A stretch of DNA of 51,099 bases from Gemmatimonadaceae bacterium (lineage in GTDB: Bacteria; Gemmatimonadota; Gemmatimonadetes; Gemmatimonadales; Gemmatimonadaceae), in assembly GCA_947457545.1 (NCBI GenBank), contig CANGXD010000011.1:1-51099 (forward strand), in the 5' to 3' direction. Below the pieces are notes generated by a model that ran no database searches, was not told the origin of the DNA, and saw nothing but the letters and a program-made list of their open reading frames with translations. This document shows, one piece after another, positions 33,153 to 43,200 of the stretch. Made by a program: the position numbers and the translations under genes. The stretch's first letter is position 1. Each line of letters opens with the position of its first letter.

Positions 33153-33917
33153 GTGGATCGTCGAGGATTTCTGCAGAGCGGAGCCGGCGCCGTTGCCGGC
33201 GTCGCGTTGTCGGGGCTGGTGCCGCTGTCGGCGGCGAGTGCCATGAGCACCGGGATGAAGGGTGACACCACGTCGCCATTCGCGCTCGATGCGGTGCTGA
33301 GCCAGAAGTATCCGTTCACGCTGCCCGCGTTGCCGTATGCCCCCGCCGCGGTCGAACCGGCGGTGGACGCGCAGACCATGACCATTCATCACGACCGACA
33401 TCATGCGGCGTACGTGACGAATCTCAACAAGGCGCTCGAAGCGCAGCCAACGCTGCACGCCGTCACGTTGGGCGAACTGCTCATGGGGCTGCGCCGGTGG
33501 CCGGCGGCGGTCCAGACTGCGATCCGCAACAACGGCGGTGGGCACGCCAATCATGCGCTCTTCTGGAATCTGCTGGCGCCGGGAGCCAAGAGCGCGGCGG
33601 CGCCCACCGGGCAGTTGGCCGACATGATCACGCGCGACTTCGGCACGTTGGCGGCGGTGAATACTGCGCTCAAGACGGCCGCGGTCGGGCAGTTCGGCAG
33701 CGGGTGGTCGTGGCTGGTGAAGACGGCCACGAACCGATTGGCAGTGCGCGGACTCCCCAACCAGGACTCGCCATTACTCGAAGGCGAGTTGCCGATCGTG
33801 GGGATCGATGTGTGGGAGCACGCGTACTACCTCAAGTATCAGAACCGCCGCGCCGATTACGTCGACGCGATTCTTGCGCGCATCAACTGGAACGTCGCTT
33901 CGGCGCAACTGGGGTGA
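33153..33917 (+). CDS. Iron/manganese superoxide dismutase with Tat-like signal
   Basis: A 254-residue Fe/Mn SOD. The GTG at 33153 follows GGAG by 5 nt. The N-terminus MDRRGFLQSG plus an alanine/glycine-rich hydrophobic run ending near SAASA is a twin-arginine-type signal. The enzyme body starts near FTLPALPYAPAAVEP. Metal ligands: His79 in TIHHDRHHAAYV, His134 in GGHANHALFW, and Asp and His in GIDVWEHAYYLKY. The mature enzyme should convert superoxide in the periplasm. It is loosely linked to glnA (83 bp upstream). Confidence 0.9.
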   Translation: MDRRGFLQSGAGAVAGVALSGLVPLSAASAMSTGMKGDTTSPFALDAVLSQKYPFTLPALPYAPAAVEPAVDAQTMTIHHDRHHAAYVTNLNKALEAQPTLHAVTLGELLMGLRRWPAAVQTAIRNNGGGHANHALFWNLLAPGAKSAAAPTGQLADMITRDFGTLAAVNTALKTAAVGQFGSGWSWLVKTATNRLAVRGLPNQDSPLLEGELPIVGIDVWEHAYYLKYQNRRADYVDAILARINWNVASAQLG

Positions 33918-33966
33918 GTGCACGCGCGGTGCGTGAGCAGCGTGACGCTCTCACTCACCCCGTGCG

Positions 33967-35247
33967 ATGGGTTATTGTGCGCCTATGGCACGAGTAGTCA
34001 TTACGACGTGGGGATCATTCGGCGACGTCAATCCGTATCTCGGATTGGCGACGGCGCTGCGGGCGCGGGGGCATGTGCCGGTCATGGCCATGCCCTCGTT
34101 TTATGGCGCCACCGTTCGCGACGCCGGCTTCGAGTTCGCGGCGGTGGAGCCTGATGCCGACCCGGCGCTCGATCCGGCGCTGGTGCGCAAGGTGATGGAT
34201 CCCCGGCGCGGCACCGAAGCCATCTTCCGCGAGATTCTGCTGCCGCATTTGCCGGCGGCGCACGCCACGCTCATGGCTGCAGTGCAGGGCGCCGATTTCA
34301 TGGTCACGCATCCGGCGGCGCTGGCCGCGCCCATCGTGGCTGAGCAGACAGGGATCCCATGGCTGTCGACGGTGCTCTCTCCGCTCAACTTCATGTCGGC
34401 CTACGATCCCATTCTGCCGCCGCCGGCAACCTGGGTGCGTCATCTGCCGTGGTGGGTGCTGCTCAAGACGGCGCCCTGGGTCGCTGATGCGGGGCGTCAA
34501 GTGACGTCGCGTTGGATGGAGCCGTTGCAGCAGTTCCGCGCCTCGCTGGGATTGCCGCGCGCCATCAATCCGATCTTCGATGGGCAGCACTCGCCGTACG
34601 GCACGCTGGCCATGTATTCGAAGGTGTTCGGTGGACCGTTTGCGGACTGGCCGAAGCAGGTCACGATTACGGGACAGCTCCGCTACGACGCATCGCATGG
34701 CGCCACCCTTTCTCCGGATGTCGAACGGTTTCTCGATGCCGGCGATGCCCCAGTAGTCTTTACGCTCGGCAGCTCGGTGGTGCTCATTGCCGAGCAGTTC
34801 TGGGATGAGTGTCTCGACGCCACGCGCCGCATGGGGTGCCGGGCGATTCTGCTGGCGGGGCCGGTACAATCGGCGCGGTTGCAGTCACGCGTATCGTCGC
34901 ACGTGCTCGTCGTGGATGCGGCGCCGCACTCGCTGTTGTTTCCGCGTGCGGCGGCCATCGTGCAACCGTGCGGCATTGGCACGACAGGCACGGCGTTGGC
35001 ATCGGGACGTCCGCAACTGGCCGTACCGTACACCAACGATCAACCCGACAACGCGTGGCGGCTATGTCGATTGGGTGTTGCACGCATGATGTCGCCGCGG
35101 GCGTACCGCGGCCGTGCGGTGGCGCGCGAGCTCACGACATTGCTGTCGGCGCCGGGATACCGACAGCAGGCGGAGGCACTTGCCGCAGTCGTTGCCGGTG
35201 AGCGCGGCGCTGAGCTGGCGTGCGACCGAATCGAGGCGTTGCTGTGA
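33967..35247 (+). CDS. GT-B glycosyltransferase (GT1/MGT-like)
   Basis: A 426-residue (420 from the ATG at 33985) transferase. The N-terminal domain begins VVITTWGSFGDVNPYLGLATALRARGH, the acceptor side of this superfamily. The C-terminal domain has FTLGSSVVLIAEQF and LAVPYTNDQPDNAWRLCRLGV. The usual donor-site motif HHGGxGT is here QPCGIGTTG, so the conserved His pair is missing, which is unusual. Related enzymes glycosylate lipids, sterols or natural products. The likelier start is ATG 33985. Confidence 0.86.
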   Translation: MGYCAPMARVVITTWGSFGDVNPYLGLATALRARGHVPVMAMPSFYGATVRDAGFEFAAVEPDADPALDPALVRKVMDPRRGTEAIFREILLPHLPAAHATLMAAVQGADFMVTHPAALAAPIVAEQTGIPWLSTVLSPLNFMSAYDPILPPPATWVRHLPWWVLLKTAPWVADAGRQVTSRWMEPLQQFRASLGLPRAINPIFDGQHSPYGTLAMYSKVFGGPFADWPKQVTITGQLRYDASHGATLSPDVERFLDAGDAPVVFTLGSSVVLIAEQFWDECLDATRRMGCRAILLAGPVQSARLQSRVSSHVLVVDAAPHSLLFPRAAAIVQPCGIGTTGTALASGRPQLAVPYTNDQPDNAWRLCRLGVARMMSPRAYRGRAVARELTTLLSAPGYRQQAEALAAVVAGERGAELACDRIEALL

Positions 35248-35253
35248 GCGTGT

Positions 35254-35297
35254 GAACTGCCCGCACGGAGGAGTGGTTGCCTTCGTGTGAGCAGTTC
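35254..35297. terminator. Compound hairpin between convergent genes
   Basis: GAACTGC (35254-35260) pairs with GCAGTTC (35291-35297), and the inner CGCACGGAGG (35262-35271) with CCTTCGTGTG (35280-35289) through 10 pairs including two G-T. It sits between the glycosyltransferase and the convergent Ig-like gene. Confidence 0.6.
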
Positions 35298-35325
35298 CAA
35301 CGAGGCGTTGTCGATGGCGCCGGGG

Positions 35326-36084
35326 CTACTGTTGCAGCTGCAGGTTGAGATTCCAGACGTCGTAGGTGCCGCCAATGCGGAAGGCGAGTTGCGGGCCGGA
35401 CGGAGAACTCTCCAGTCGATGTGTGAGCCCACCGACCTTTTCGGACAAGAGTGCGGCACTCCCGTCGAGCCAGTTGTATTGCAGCTGTCCCTGATCGCGC
35501 AGGAAGTTGCGCCGGATGAACCGGTCGGTCGTGCGCCCGTTGCTGATGGTCCGCTCGTATACACCGATCTGCAGCTCGATCCGATACGCATCATTCAGTG
35601 CGACGTTCCCGCTCTCGAACTTTTCAATGAGCTGTACCGTGCTGCCATCTTCACGCGTGACTGTTTCGTCGAAGACCACGACGGGGAGCGCCGTCCCGTT
35701 GTAGCTGGTAATGCGATAGCCAGTGGCCGTTCTGATCACGTCAACTGCGGCGCGCGCGGTGAGCGTGCCGTAGTTGACGGTGACGATTGCGGACCCAACA
35801 GCGACCGCCGTAAGGACCCCTTGCGCCGACACTCTCACGACGGCGGCGTTGCTCGATGTGTACGTCAAAGGCCGGTTGTACAGCAGGCGGCCATCGGCAG
35901 TACGCAGCTGGGTGCCCAGTGGCTGACTGAAGCCCACGGAGAGGTCTACCTGTGGAGTCGTCACCGAGAGCGACGCAGCGGTCGTCTCCGGTTCGACCAC
36001 GCGAGTGGGTTCACTGCAGGCCGCGCTCGAGAGCAGCAGCACCGACATCATGACTGTTCGCGCGAACATGGACATATTCCTCAT
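35326..36084 (-). CDS. Ig-like (BIG2-type) lipoprotein
   Basis: About 252 residues. The N-terminus MRNMSMFARTVMMSVLLLSSAAC is a lipoprotein signal ending at Cys, and the following ~90 residues (LTYTSSNAAVVRVSAQGVLTAVAVGSAIVTV) resemble a bacterial Ig-like group 2 domain. The C-terminal ~130 residues are beta-rich and not recognised. ATG 36084 is one of three close ATGs (36084, 36075, 36069); GAGGA is best placed for the third. Function unknown, envelope location. It is divergent from the nuclease gene. Confidence 0.8.
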   Translation of the reverse strand: MRNMSMFARTVMMSVLLLSSAACSEPTRVVEPETTAASLSVTTPQVDLSVGFSQPLGTQLRTADGRLLYNRPLTYTSSNAAVVRVSAQGVLTAVAVGSAIVTVNYGTLTARAAVDVIRTATGYRITSYNGTALPVVVFDETVTREDGSTVQLIEKFESGNVALNDAYRIELQIGVYERTISNGRTTDRFIRRNFLRDQGQLQYNWLDGSAALLSEKVGGLTHRLESSPSGPQLAFRIGGTYDVWNLNLQLQQ

Positions 36085-36192
36085 CGTGTTGTTCGTCGTG
36101 GCTTCGTAACGGCACTCCACTCGCTGTACCTCCAGGGTGCGCGCGGCGTCACGGTGTTCCGTACGCCTGCACCCGCTCTCGGGATTCCATAC

Positions 36193-37113
36193 ATGCGCTT
36201 TCCATCGTGGCTTGGTACCAGTGCTCTCTCGTGTGCGACTGGTCTCGCGCTGGTGCTTTCTGTCCCAACACCAGTGAATGCCTGGGGTGATGCGGGTCAC
36301 CGCATTATCGGGCTGGTCGCCGCGACGACGTTGCCATCCGACATGCCGTCGTTCTTCCGCGATGCCGCTCCGCGCCTGGCCTACCTCAATCCGGAACCGG
36401 ACCGGTGGAAGGATCGCGCGGAGCGTCAGCTCGATCCCGCGCTCGAAGGGGGCACGTCACCTGATCATTTCATCGACAGCGACATGGTGACGCCTGCACA
36501 GCTTGCGGGCGCCCTCGCGGCGCGCGATCGCTGGGGGTATGCCGACTCCGTGCGGGCAGCCGGCGTATCGCCGCAGGTCATGGGATTTCTCCCGTTCGCC
36601 ATTCTCGAATACACCTCGAAATTGCGCGGAGATTTCCGCTTGTGGCGCATTGCGCCCGATTCGACGGTGCGGGCCTGGATAGAGCAGCGCATCATCGAGG
36701 ATGCCGGCATTCTCGGACACTTCGTGGCCGATGGATCCAATCCGCACCACACGACGAAGCACTACAACGGATGGACGGGGGACAACCCCAACGGCTACAC
36801 CACCGACAATCGCTTTCACGGACGATTCGAATCGCAGTATGTGCAGGCGCACATCCGCGAAGGTGACGTGCGGGCGGCGCTGACGGCACCAGCGCAGGCA
36901 TTTCCCGGCATACGACCGGCGGTATTGTCGTATCTGGCACGCACGAATCAGTTCGTCGACACGCTCTATGCGCTCGAAAAGGTCGCCACCTTCCGGCCGG
37001 AAACGACCACGCCGGAGCAGAAGGCTTTCGCGGTGTCGCGCATGGCCGCCGGGGCCGCGATGTTGCGCGACCTCTGGTATACCGCGTGGGTTACGAGCGC
37101 GCGGGGGGAGTAA
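36193..37113 (+). CDS. S1/P1-type nuclease, secreted
   Basis: A 306-residue protein. After signal peptide residues 1-30, the mature N-terminus is W31GDAGH, the Trp that coordinates zinc through its free amino group in this family. Other zinc-site motifs are SPDHFIDSDM and GHFVADGSNPHH. The family degrades single-stranded DNA/RNA and contains zinc-dependent phospholipase C-like members, so the substrate may be nucleic acid or phospholipid. The ATG at 36193 was chosen because it gives a clean signal peptide. The gap to the divergent Ig-like gene (about 110 bp) must hold promoters for both. Confidence 0.86.
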   Translation: MRFPSWLGTSALSCATGLALVLSVPTPVNAWGDAGHRIIGLVAATTLPSDMPSFFRDAAPRLAYLNPEPDRWKDRAERQLDPALEGGTSPDHFIDSDMVTPAQLAGALAARDRWGYADSVRAAGVSPQVMGFLPFAILEYTSKLRGDFRLWRIAPDSTVRAWIEQRIIEDAGILGHFVADGSNPHHTTKHYNGWTGDNPNGYTTDNRFHGRFESQYVQAHIREGDVRAALTAPAQAFPGIRPAVLSYLARTNQFVDTLYALEKVATFRPETTTPEQKAFAVSRMAAGAAMLRDLWYTAWVTSARGE

Positions 37114-37168
37114 GTACTTTCGCGAGTTGCCATTGCGCAATACTCCAAGCGAAACGTAAGGTTCAGGA

Positions 37169-37750
37169 ATGTTTTCCTGGCTGAAGCAGACGTTTGGAAT
37201 ACGCGCCCCACTCGTGGTATGCGGAATCCCCGTGGTGCTGCGTAATTCGCGAGACGACATCGCGGACCAGGAGGTGCTCGATCGGTTGCGCGACGCGCTC
37301 GAGCTCATTCGGGAATACGCGCCACGTCGGTTGCAACACTTGCAGCGCGACGTGCGCGCCATTCGCGTCGAGCGCTTTCCCACGCGCGGCGCCTTTCTGC
37401 CGCAAGAGCAGGTGGTACTCACCGAGCTCACGTTCCTCGCACGGCGCGATATCTCGGCGGCACCGGTAGCGTCGAGCATTCTGCACGAGGGCGTCCACGC
37501 GCGGGTGCACGCCTTTCGCGCGCGCGTGATGCGGGGATTTCCTTCGGCGCCGGATATGGCTCGGGAGGAACGGCTCTGTCGGCGCGCTGAGCTGGCGTTT
37601 GGCCGGTCGTTACCACCTGCACTCGGCGCGCCGGTCGTAGAGCGCGCCATGCAGTCGTTGGCATTGGCTGATCGCGATGTAGCACCGGTGGTCGACTGGC
37701 AGTTGGCGCGTGAACGTCAAGACGCCGCCGATCGCGACACGCCGCGCTGA
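37169..37750 (+). CDS. Small HExxH-containing protein, probable metalloprotease
   Basis: A 193-residue protein with the zincin signature HEGVH at 106-110 in SSILHEGVHARVHAF. Preceding helices are polar and a Glu that could be the third ligand is not assigned. The N-terminus has a hydrophobic 13-22 stretch that is short for a membrane anchor. AGGA precedes the ATG closely. I know no named family for it. It follows the nuclease gene by 55 bp and precedes the MBL gene by 30 bp, so the three may be co-expressed. Confidence 0.75.
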   Translation: MFSWLKQTFGIRAPLVVCGIPVVLRNSRDDIADQEVLDRLRDALELIREYAPRRLQHLQRDVRAIRVERFPTRGAFLPQEQVVLTELTFLARRDISAAPVASSILHEGVHARVHAFRARVMRGFPSAPDMAREERLCRRAELAFGRSLPPALGAPVVERAMQSLALADRDVAPVVDWQLARERQDAADRDTPR

Positions 37751-37780
37751 ACGCGCGCCTTTCCGTCGTATCATTACCGC

Positions 37781-38761
37781 ATGGATTCTTTACGAACCTC
37801 GCGACGCGGGTTCCTGCTGTCGGCCTCCGGATGTGTCGCGCACGTGCTGTTCAGTGCAGCGTGCGCGCCTCGCAGCACGCGGGCGCGGTGGACGGCGCCG
37901 ATCAACCCCACAGTGCGCACCGCGCCGTTTGCCCGTCTCGATGCCATCGGTGCCGGTGCGTGGGCCCTCGTGTCGACGCCTCTCGGCGGTGATCGCACGA
38001 CCTTCGCCAACGGGGGCATCATTGCCGGCCGCACCGGGGTCGTGGTGGTCGAGGGGTTCTACCGAGACGCCGGCGCGGCGTGGTTGGCGCAGCAGGCACG
38101 TGAACTGACGGGACGATGGCCGACGCACGTCGTGCTCACGCACTATCATGTGGATCATGCGAGCGGCGTGAGTGCGTATGCCGACAACGCCGTACGCCCG
38201 CAGTTGCACGTCACAGCGCCGACGCGCGCGGCGGCGCTGGGCGGGACTCCGGTGGCGCCGGCGCGCAGTGAGGCGCTGACGCGAGCCTTTGCTGATGTCG
38301 TTCTCACGCGAACCGACCGAGAGACGCGCATCGATCTGGGCGATCGCGTCGTCAGGCTCGAACCCGTGCACGGGCACACGAGCAGCGATCTCATCGTGCA
38401 CGACCAGGACGCGGCGATCACCTTTAGCGGTGATCTCGTGTGGAACGGCATGTTTCCCAACTATGTCGACGCGCAGCCCGTGGCCCTGCACGCGCAGGTC
38501 GACCGGTTGGTGTCGATGGTGTCCAAGCGTCAGCTACTGGTGCCGGGTCACGGCGCCGTGGCCGATGCAGAGGCGATGCGGCGCTATCGGGGATTGCTGG
38601 AGAGTCTCGAGCAGGCCGCACGCGCGGGATTTTCCGCGGGCCGTTCTCCACAGGAAGCGGCCGCGTCGTACGTCGTACCGACGGCACTCGGCGAGTGGAT
38701 GGCCGGCAAACCCGCTGTTGAACGCGCCATGCAGGCGTGGTGGAGAGCGCTCCGTGTTTGA
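37781..38761 (+). CDS. MBL-fold metallo-hydrolase, exported
   Basis: A 326-residue metallo-beta-lactamase-fold enzyme. HYHVDH at 121-126 is the HxHxDH metal motif, and the later His and Asp ligands are in EPVHGHTSSDLIVHDQD and ITFSGDLVWNGMFPNY. The N-terminus SRRGFLLSASGC has a twin-arginine-like pattern with a Cys that could be a lipid anchor. Family members hydrolyse beta-lactams, lactones, thioesters or glutathione adducts; the substrate is unknown. The nitroreductase start overlaps its end by 8 bp. Confidence 0.88.
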   Translation: MDSLRTSRRGFLLSASGCVAHVLFSAACAPRSTRARWTAPINPTVRTAPFARLDAIGAGAWALVSTPLGGDRTTFANGGIIAGRTGVVVVEGFYRDAGAAWLAQQARELTGRWPTHVVLTHYHVDHASGVSAYADNAVRPQLHVTAPTRAAALGGTPVAPARSEALTRAFADVVLTRTDRETRIDLGDRVVRLEPVHGHTSSDLIVHDQDAAITFSGDLVWNGMFPNYVDAQPVALHAQVDRLVSMVSKRQLLVPGHGAVADAEAMRRYRGLLESLEQAARAGFSAGRSPQEAAASYVVPTALGEWMAGKPAVERAMQAWWRALRV

Positions 38762-39407
38762 ACCATTGGTCCACGAACGGCTGGCACCCGACGAGTCAGC
38801 GGCCCGCGCCGCGGACTTCGATGCGCACATGCAGCGTCGGCGAACCACACGGCATTTTTCGCCCGATGCTGTACCACGGGAATGGATTGCGCATGCGATT
38901 CGCGCGGCGGGGAGTGCGCCGAGCGGCGCGCATCAGCAGCCGTGGACGTTCGTGGCGGTGAGTGACCCGCTGCTCAAGCAGCGCATGCGCGACGCGGCCG
39001 AAGCAGAAGAGCGGCGATTCTACGCCGAGCTGATTACCGATGAGTGGCGCGAGGCGCTGGCGCCGCTAGGCACGGACACGGTCAAGACACATCTGACGGA
39101 CGCGCCGTGGGTGGTGGTGCTCTTCCGTCAGTCGTACGGGTTTCACGCCGACGGTCGGAAGCGCACGCACTACTACACGCAGGAGTCGTGTGGGATTGCG
39201 GCGGGGATGTTCATTACGGCCGTGCACACGATGGGGCTGGTGACGCTCACCCACACCCCGAGTCCCATGGGCTTTCTCGGGGAGCTTCTCGAACGGCCCG
39301 CGAACGAAAAGGCCTTTCTCGTCATGCCGGTGGGGTATCCTGCACCGGGCGCTTGTGTACCGTCGCTGACGCGGAAGGACGACGCCGCGACGGTGGTGTG
39401 GCGATAG
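38754..39407 (+). CDS. Nitroreductase-family flavoprotein
   Basis: A 217-residue FMN enzyme of the nitroreductase superfamily. FMN-contact motifs are RRRTTRHFSPD near residue 30, the PSGAHQQPWTFVAV loop and the ESCGIAAGMFITAVHTMGL helix. GTG at 38754 follows GGAGA by 7 nt and overlaps the MBL stop by 8 bp, indicating coupling. Iodotyrosine-deiodinase-like members share the layout. Likely a cytosolic reductase of nitro or quinone compounds. Confidence 0.85.
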   Translation: MFEPLVHERLAPDESAARAADFDAHMQRRRTTRHFSPDAVPREWIAHAIRAAGSAPSGAHQQPWTFVAVSDPLLKQRMRDAAEAEERRFYAELITDEWREALAPLGTDTVKTHLTDAPWVVVLFRQSYGFHADGRKRTHYYTQESCGIAAGMFITAVHTMGLVTLTHTPSPMGFLGELLERPANEKAFLVMPVGYPAPGACVPSLTRKDDAATVVWR

Positions 39408-39411
39408 CCCG

Positions 39412-39954
39412 TCAGTTCGCGAGCGCGACCAGTCGCTGCAGCGTGGCCAAGTCTTCGGTTTTGGTGGACAGCGACATCCACTCGCGAAGCCGTCCATCGG
39501 CGCCGTAGACGGCGGCGATGAGGGGCGTGCGGTCACCACGCATAGGGCGGCCGATGATGCCATCCCAGTCGAGCGCGACGGCGGCGCTGCTGTCTTTGGG
39601 GAACATGCCGCGAATGAGGCCGCGCAGTATGCGGGGCGCGCCGGCGAGGTCAGCCACGGGCGTTACTGTGGGACCGCTGGTCGTGAGCGCGGCGCGGAGG
39701 CGCTGCGTCCACCGTTCGGCGGCGGCGGCGCCATTGCGGCCGGCCACGATGATGATGGAGGCGCGCCGACTGATGCTCGAGTCGGTGACGAGCCGGTTGA
39801 ACTGATCGAGAAGCCGATAGGCGGGCAGCTGCTCTGGCACTTTCGCGCCGCGGCTGGCTGCGCGCGTGGCCGCTTCCCGCGAGTCCTGCGCGGAAAGGGA
39901 CAGCGGAGCCGCAAGCAACGTCGCCGCAACGACGTGCCGGAGAAAAGGAAGCAT
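39412..39954 (-). CDS. Secreted thioredoxin/peroxiredoxin-like protein
   Basis: A 180-residue protein with a clear signal peptide (MLPFLRHVVAATLLAAPLSLSAQ). The body, LPAYRLLDQFNRLVTDSSI... and AVALDWDGIIGRPM, resembles thioredoxin-fold YtfJ-like proteins that have lost the catalytic cysteines; I see no CxxC. A periplasmic role is likely; no function is assigned. The convergent nitroreductase ends 5 bp away. Confidence 0.7.
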   Translation of the reverse strand: MLPFLRHVVAATLLAAPLSLSAQDSREAATRAASRGAKVPEQLPAYRLLDQFNRLVTDSSISRRASIIIVAGRNGAAAAERWTQRLRAALTTSGPTVTPVADLAGAPRILRGLIRGMFPKDSSAAVALDWDGIIGRPMRGDRTPLIAAVYGADGRLREWMSLSTKTEDLATLQRLVALAN

Positions 39955-40222
39955 CGGATCCTCGAGGGAAATAACGGGCGATCAGTCTGTACAGGACGAC
40001 CAAGACGCCACGTCGTCATATTCCCGGTACACTGTGTCAGGGCAATTCGTTCGCCCCCGCTGCGTGATGAACTTCCCGACGCCAATTTTGGTTCTTGGCA
40101 ATTTCGCCGTTTTCCAGTGTCTGGATACTGCCAGGTGGTGGCGTGCTCAGGGGGACGGTGGTCGCAGCAATCGTTCTCATTTCCGGCGCGAGCGCGTCGT
40201 GTACAGGAGTCATCGGCGCGTG
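39955..40222. other. 268-bp divergent promoter gap
   Basis: Gene-free region between the secreted thioredoxin-like gene (-) and the HTCS sensor (+). No named motif or convincing structure was found in it. Confidence 0.5.
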
Positions 40223-43200
40223 ATGACACGGAGTCGTTTGGGCGTGCTGGCCGCGCTGTTGGTCGCGACTGGGGCGCTTGGGAACGCCCAGCAACCCGCA
40301 GCCGCAGCGCCGACGTCGCCATGGTCGCACGATGTATGGACGGCGGCGGACGGACTGCCCGGCGGACGCATCGTGTCGATGGCCCAGAGTGCACAAGGGT
40401 ATCTCTGGGCGATCACGAGCTCCGCCATCGTGCGCTTCGACGGCGCACGCTTCACCGTGTTTCGGGCGGACAACAGCAGCGGGTTTCCCGCGAGCCCGCT
40501 GACGGCGCTGGTGGCCACCCGCAATGGTAATGTGTGGGTGAGCAGCGAAGCCGGTGATGTGGTGCGTGTGCGGGACGGCCGATTGACCCCTTTCGACTTC
40601 ACGCGCGGACTAACGGCACCATTCCGGTATGCCATTACCGACGACGGCAGCGGTCAGGTGTGGCTCTCGAACGGCGTGGGGTTGTATCGCGTGGACGGCG
40701 ATCGGGCGGTACGCGAGAACTCCCCCATGTCGTGGAAACGCCTCGGGCCTTTGCTGGGTCGCCGCGACAGCACGTTGTACGCGGTGGTCGGTCCGACCGA
40801 CGCACGCGGTGCCGGGGCGCTGCAGCGGCGCAGTGCGACTGGTGCGTGGTCGCCGCTGGTGTTGCCTGACGTGTCGGCACCCACGACCATCACGCAAATG
40901 TACGAAGATGCGCGCGGGGTCCTGTGGGTGCTGAGCAACAACGGTGTGTGGAGCGGCCGTGATGCATTGCGTCGCGTCGCCATTGTGCCGCAGTCACTGC
41001 CTTCGGCGATGCGCTTCATCGACGGTGACGGCGCGTCGGACGTATATGCCGCCAGCGTTGCCGGCACGTACCGCATGACGGCCGACAGCATCGCGCCTCT
41101 GGCGCTGGGCGCAGCCATGAGCAGCGCCGACAGTGCGTCGCCACCGCTTTGGGTCTCTGCATCGAGTGTCTGGTTCGCTCGCGACAGTCGCGTCTGGCGA
41201 GACGGTCGTGCGGAGCTGACGCTCTCGCCGCCACACAGTGCTGTGCCCGCCGAGGCGTATCGCATTGTCTCAGCGCTGCCAGATCGCGAGGGTGGGTTCT
41301 GGTTGGCGACCGAGGCCGGAGGATTGCACAGATTCCAATCCACGGCGAATGCCGCCGCGCCACGCCCATTACGACCAGTCGTGGAGCAGCTCGTCGCGAG
41401 TGATTCGCGCGTATTGCCCGACGGCGATGACGCGGTCCTCAATGTGGTGCAACGCAGCGTGCAGATTGACTACACGGCACCCTCCTTCACGAATCCGTCG
41501 GCGGTGCAGTTCCGCTATCGGCTCGACGAGTACGATCGCGATTGGGTTCGCGCCGGCGCACGCCGCACGGCCTTCTATACCAAGTTGCCGCCGGGTCGCT
41601 ACACCTTCTCCGTTCAGACGGCGCGTGCTGATGGCGCGTGGACTGGTGAGGTCGCGACGTTGGCGTTCCGTGTCTCACCACATTGGTGGGAGACGACGCT
41701 CTTTCGTGTGATGATGTTGGTGCTGGCCGTCGCCGGTGGCGCTCTCGTGATGTTTCGGCGGGTAAGAGTCTTGCGGACCCAGACGCAGGAACTCGAGAGC
41801 GTCGTCGCCGACCGGAGCGGCACGTTGCGGCAGCGCGAGCAGGAACTGGCGCGACAGAACACGCTGCTCGAAGCGCAAGCCAGTCAGCTCCAGGCGCTCG
41901 ATACGGCGAAGACCCGTTTCTTCGCCAATGTCTCGCACGAGTTGCGCACTCCTCTCACGCTCACGATCGGACCGCTTGAAGATTTGCAAGCGCGTGGGGG
42001 GCGTGATGCGCAGGAGGAGCGCTGGATCGAGATTGCGCTGCGCAATTCGCGGCGGCTGTTGCGGTTGGTGAATCAGATTCTGGACGTGGCGAAGCTCGAA
42101 GCAGGGCAAATGGAACTGCGCCCGCGCCCGCTCGACTTGTCGCTCTTCGTCCGCGGTATCATCGGGGCTTTCGCGTCGGTGGCCGAGCGCAAGCAGATCA
42201 CGCTGACGCTCGAAGCGCCGCAAGTTCTCAAGGGAATGTTCGACGCCGACGCCATCGAGAAGGTGTTGACCAACCTGCTCTCGAATGCCGTCAAGTTCAC
42301 GCCCAACGGAGGCGCTGTTCGTCTCAAGGTCGAGCGCTCCATCGTGGATGAGCAGGCGGCTGTCACCATTCGTGTCATCGACACCGGTCCCGGCATTCCG
42401 GCCGCCCAACTGGCGCTGGTGTTCGAACGGTTCTATCAGGTGGACGAAACCGATGCGCGTTTGCAGGCCGGCACCGGGATCGGTCTGGCACTGGTGAAAG
42501 AGCTGGTGGAGTTGCATGGCGGACGCATCACGGCGGACAGTGATCCGCGCGGCACGATGTTCACGCTGGAGATTCCGTACGGCGTCGTGGAGGACGCCCC
42601 GGCGCGCGAGCCCCGCGCCGATCAGGTGACCGGCCCCAATCGCATTCCGCTGCGTCCTACGCTCGAGCAGCCGATTGGGTTCGACAGCGACGAAGGCGTG
42701 GATGACAGCGAAGACGTACCGACGATGCTCGTCGTCGACGACAGCGATGACTTGCGCGCGTACATCCGCGATCACTTTCACAAACAGTATCGCGTGTTCG
42801 AGGCCACCGATGGCGCTGAGGGCATTGCCGTTGCGCAGCGCGAGCTGCCCGACATCGTGGTCTCCGATGTCATGATGCCCGGCACCGATGGGTTTTCGCT
42901 CGTGCGGGCGCTGCGGGACAGTCCGGAGACGGACTTTCTGGCCATCGTCCTGTTGACCGCGCAGGCGGAAGACGAGAAGCGGTTGACGGGCCTCAAGATC
43001 GGCGCCGACGACTATCTCGTGAAGCCGTTCGACATGCGTGAGCTCGACGTGCGCGTGGCCAATCTCATTGCGGCGCGGCGACGGTGGCAGGAGCGCGTGC
43101 CACGCCGCGACGGCGAACAGACGGCGATGACGGTCGAGTCGACGATCGTCCCCCTCCGGCACGACACACCCGAGGCGGCGCCGATTCCGCCGCTCAGTGC

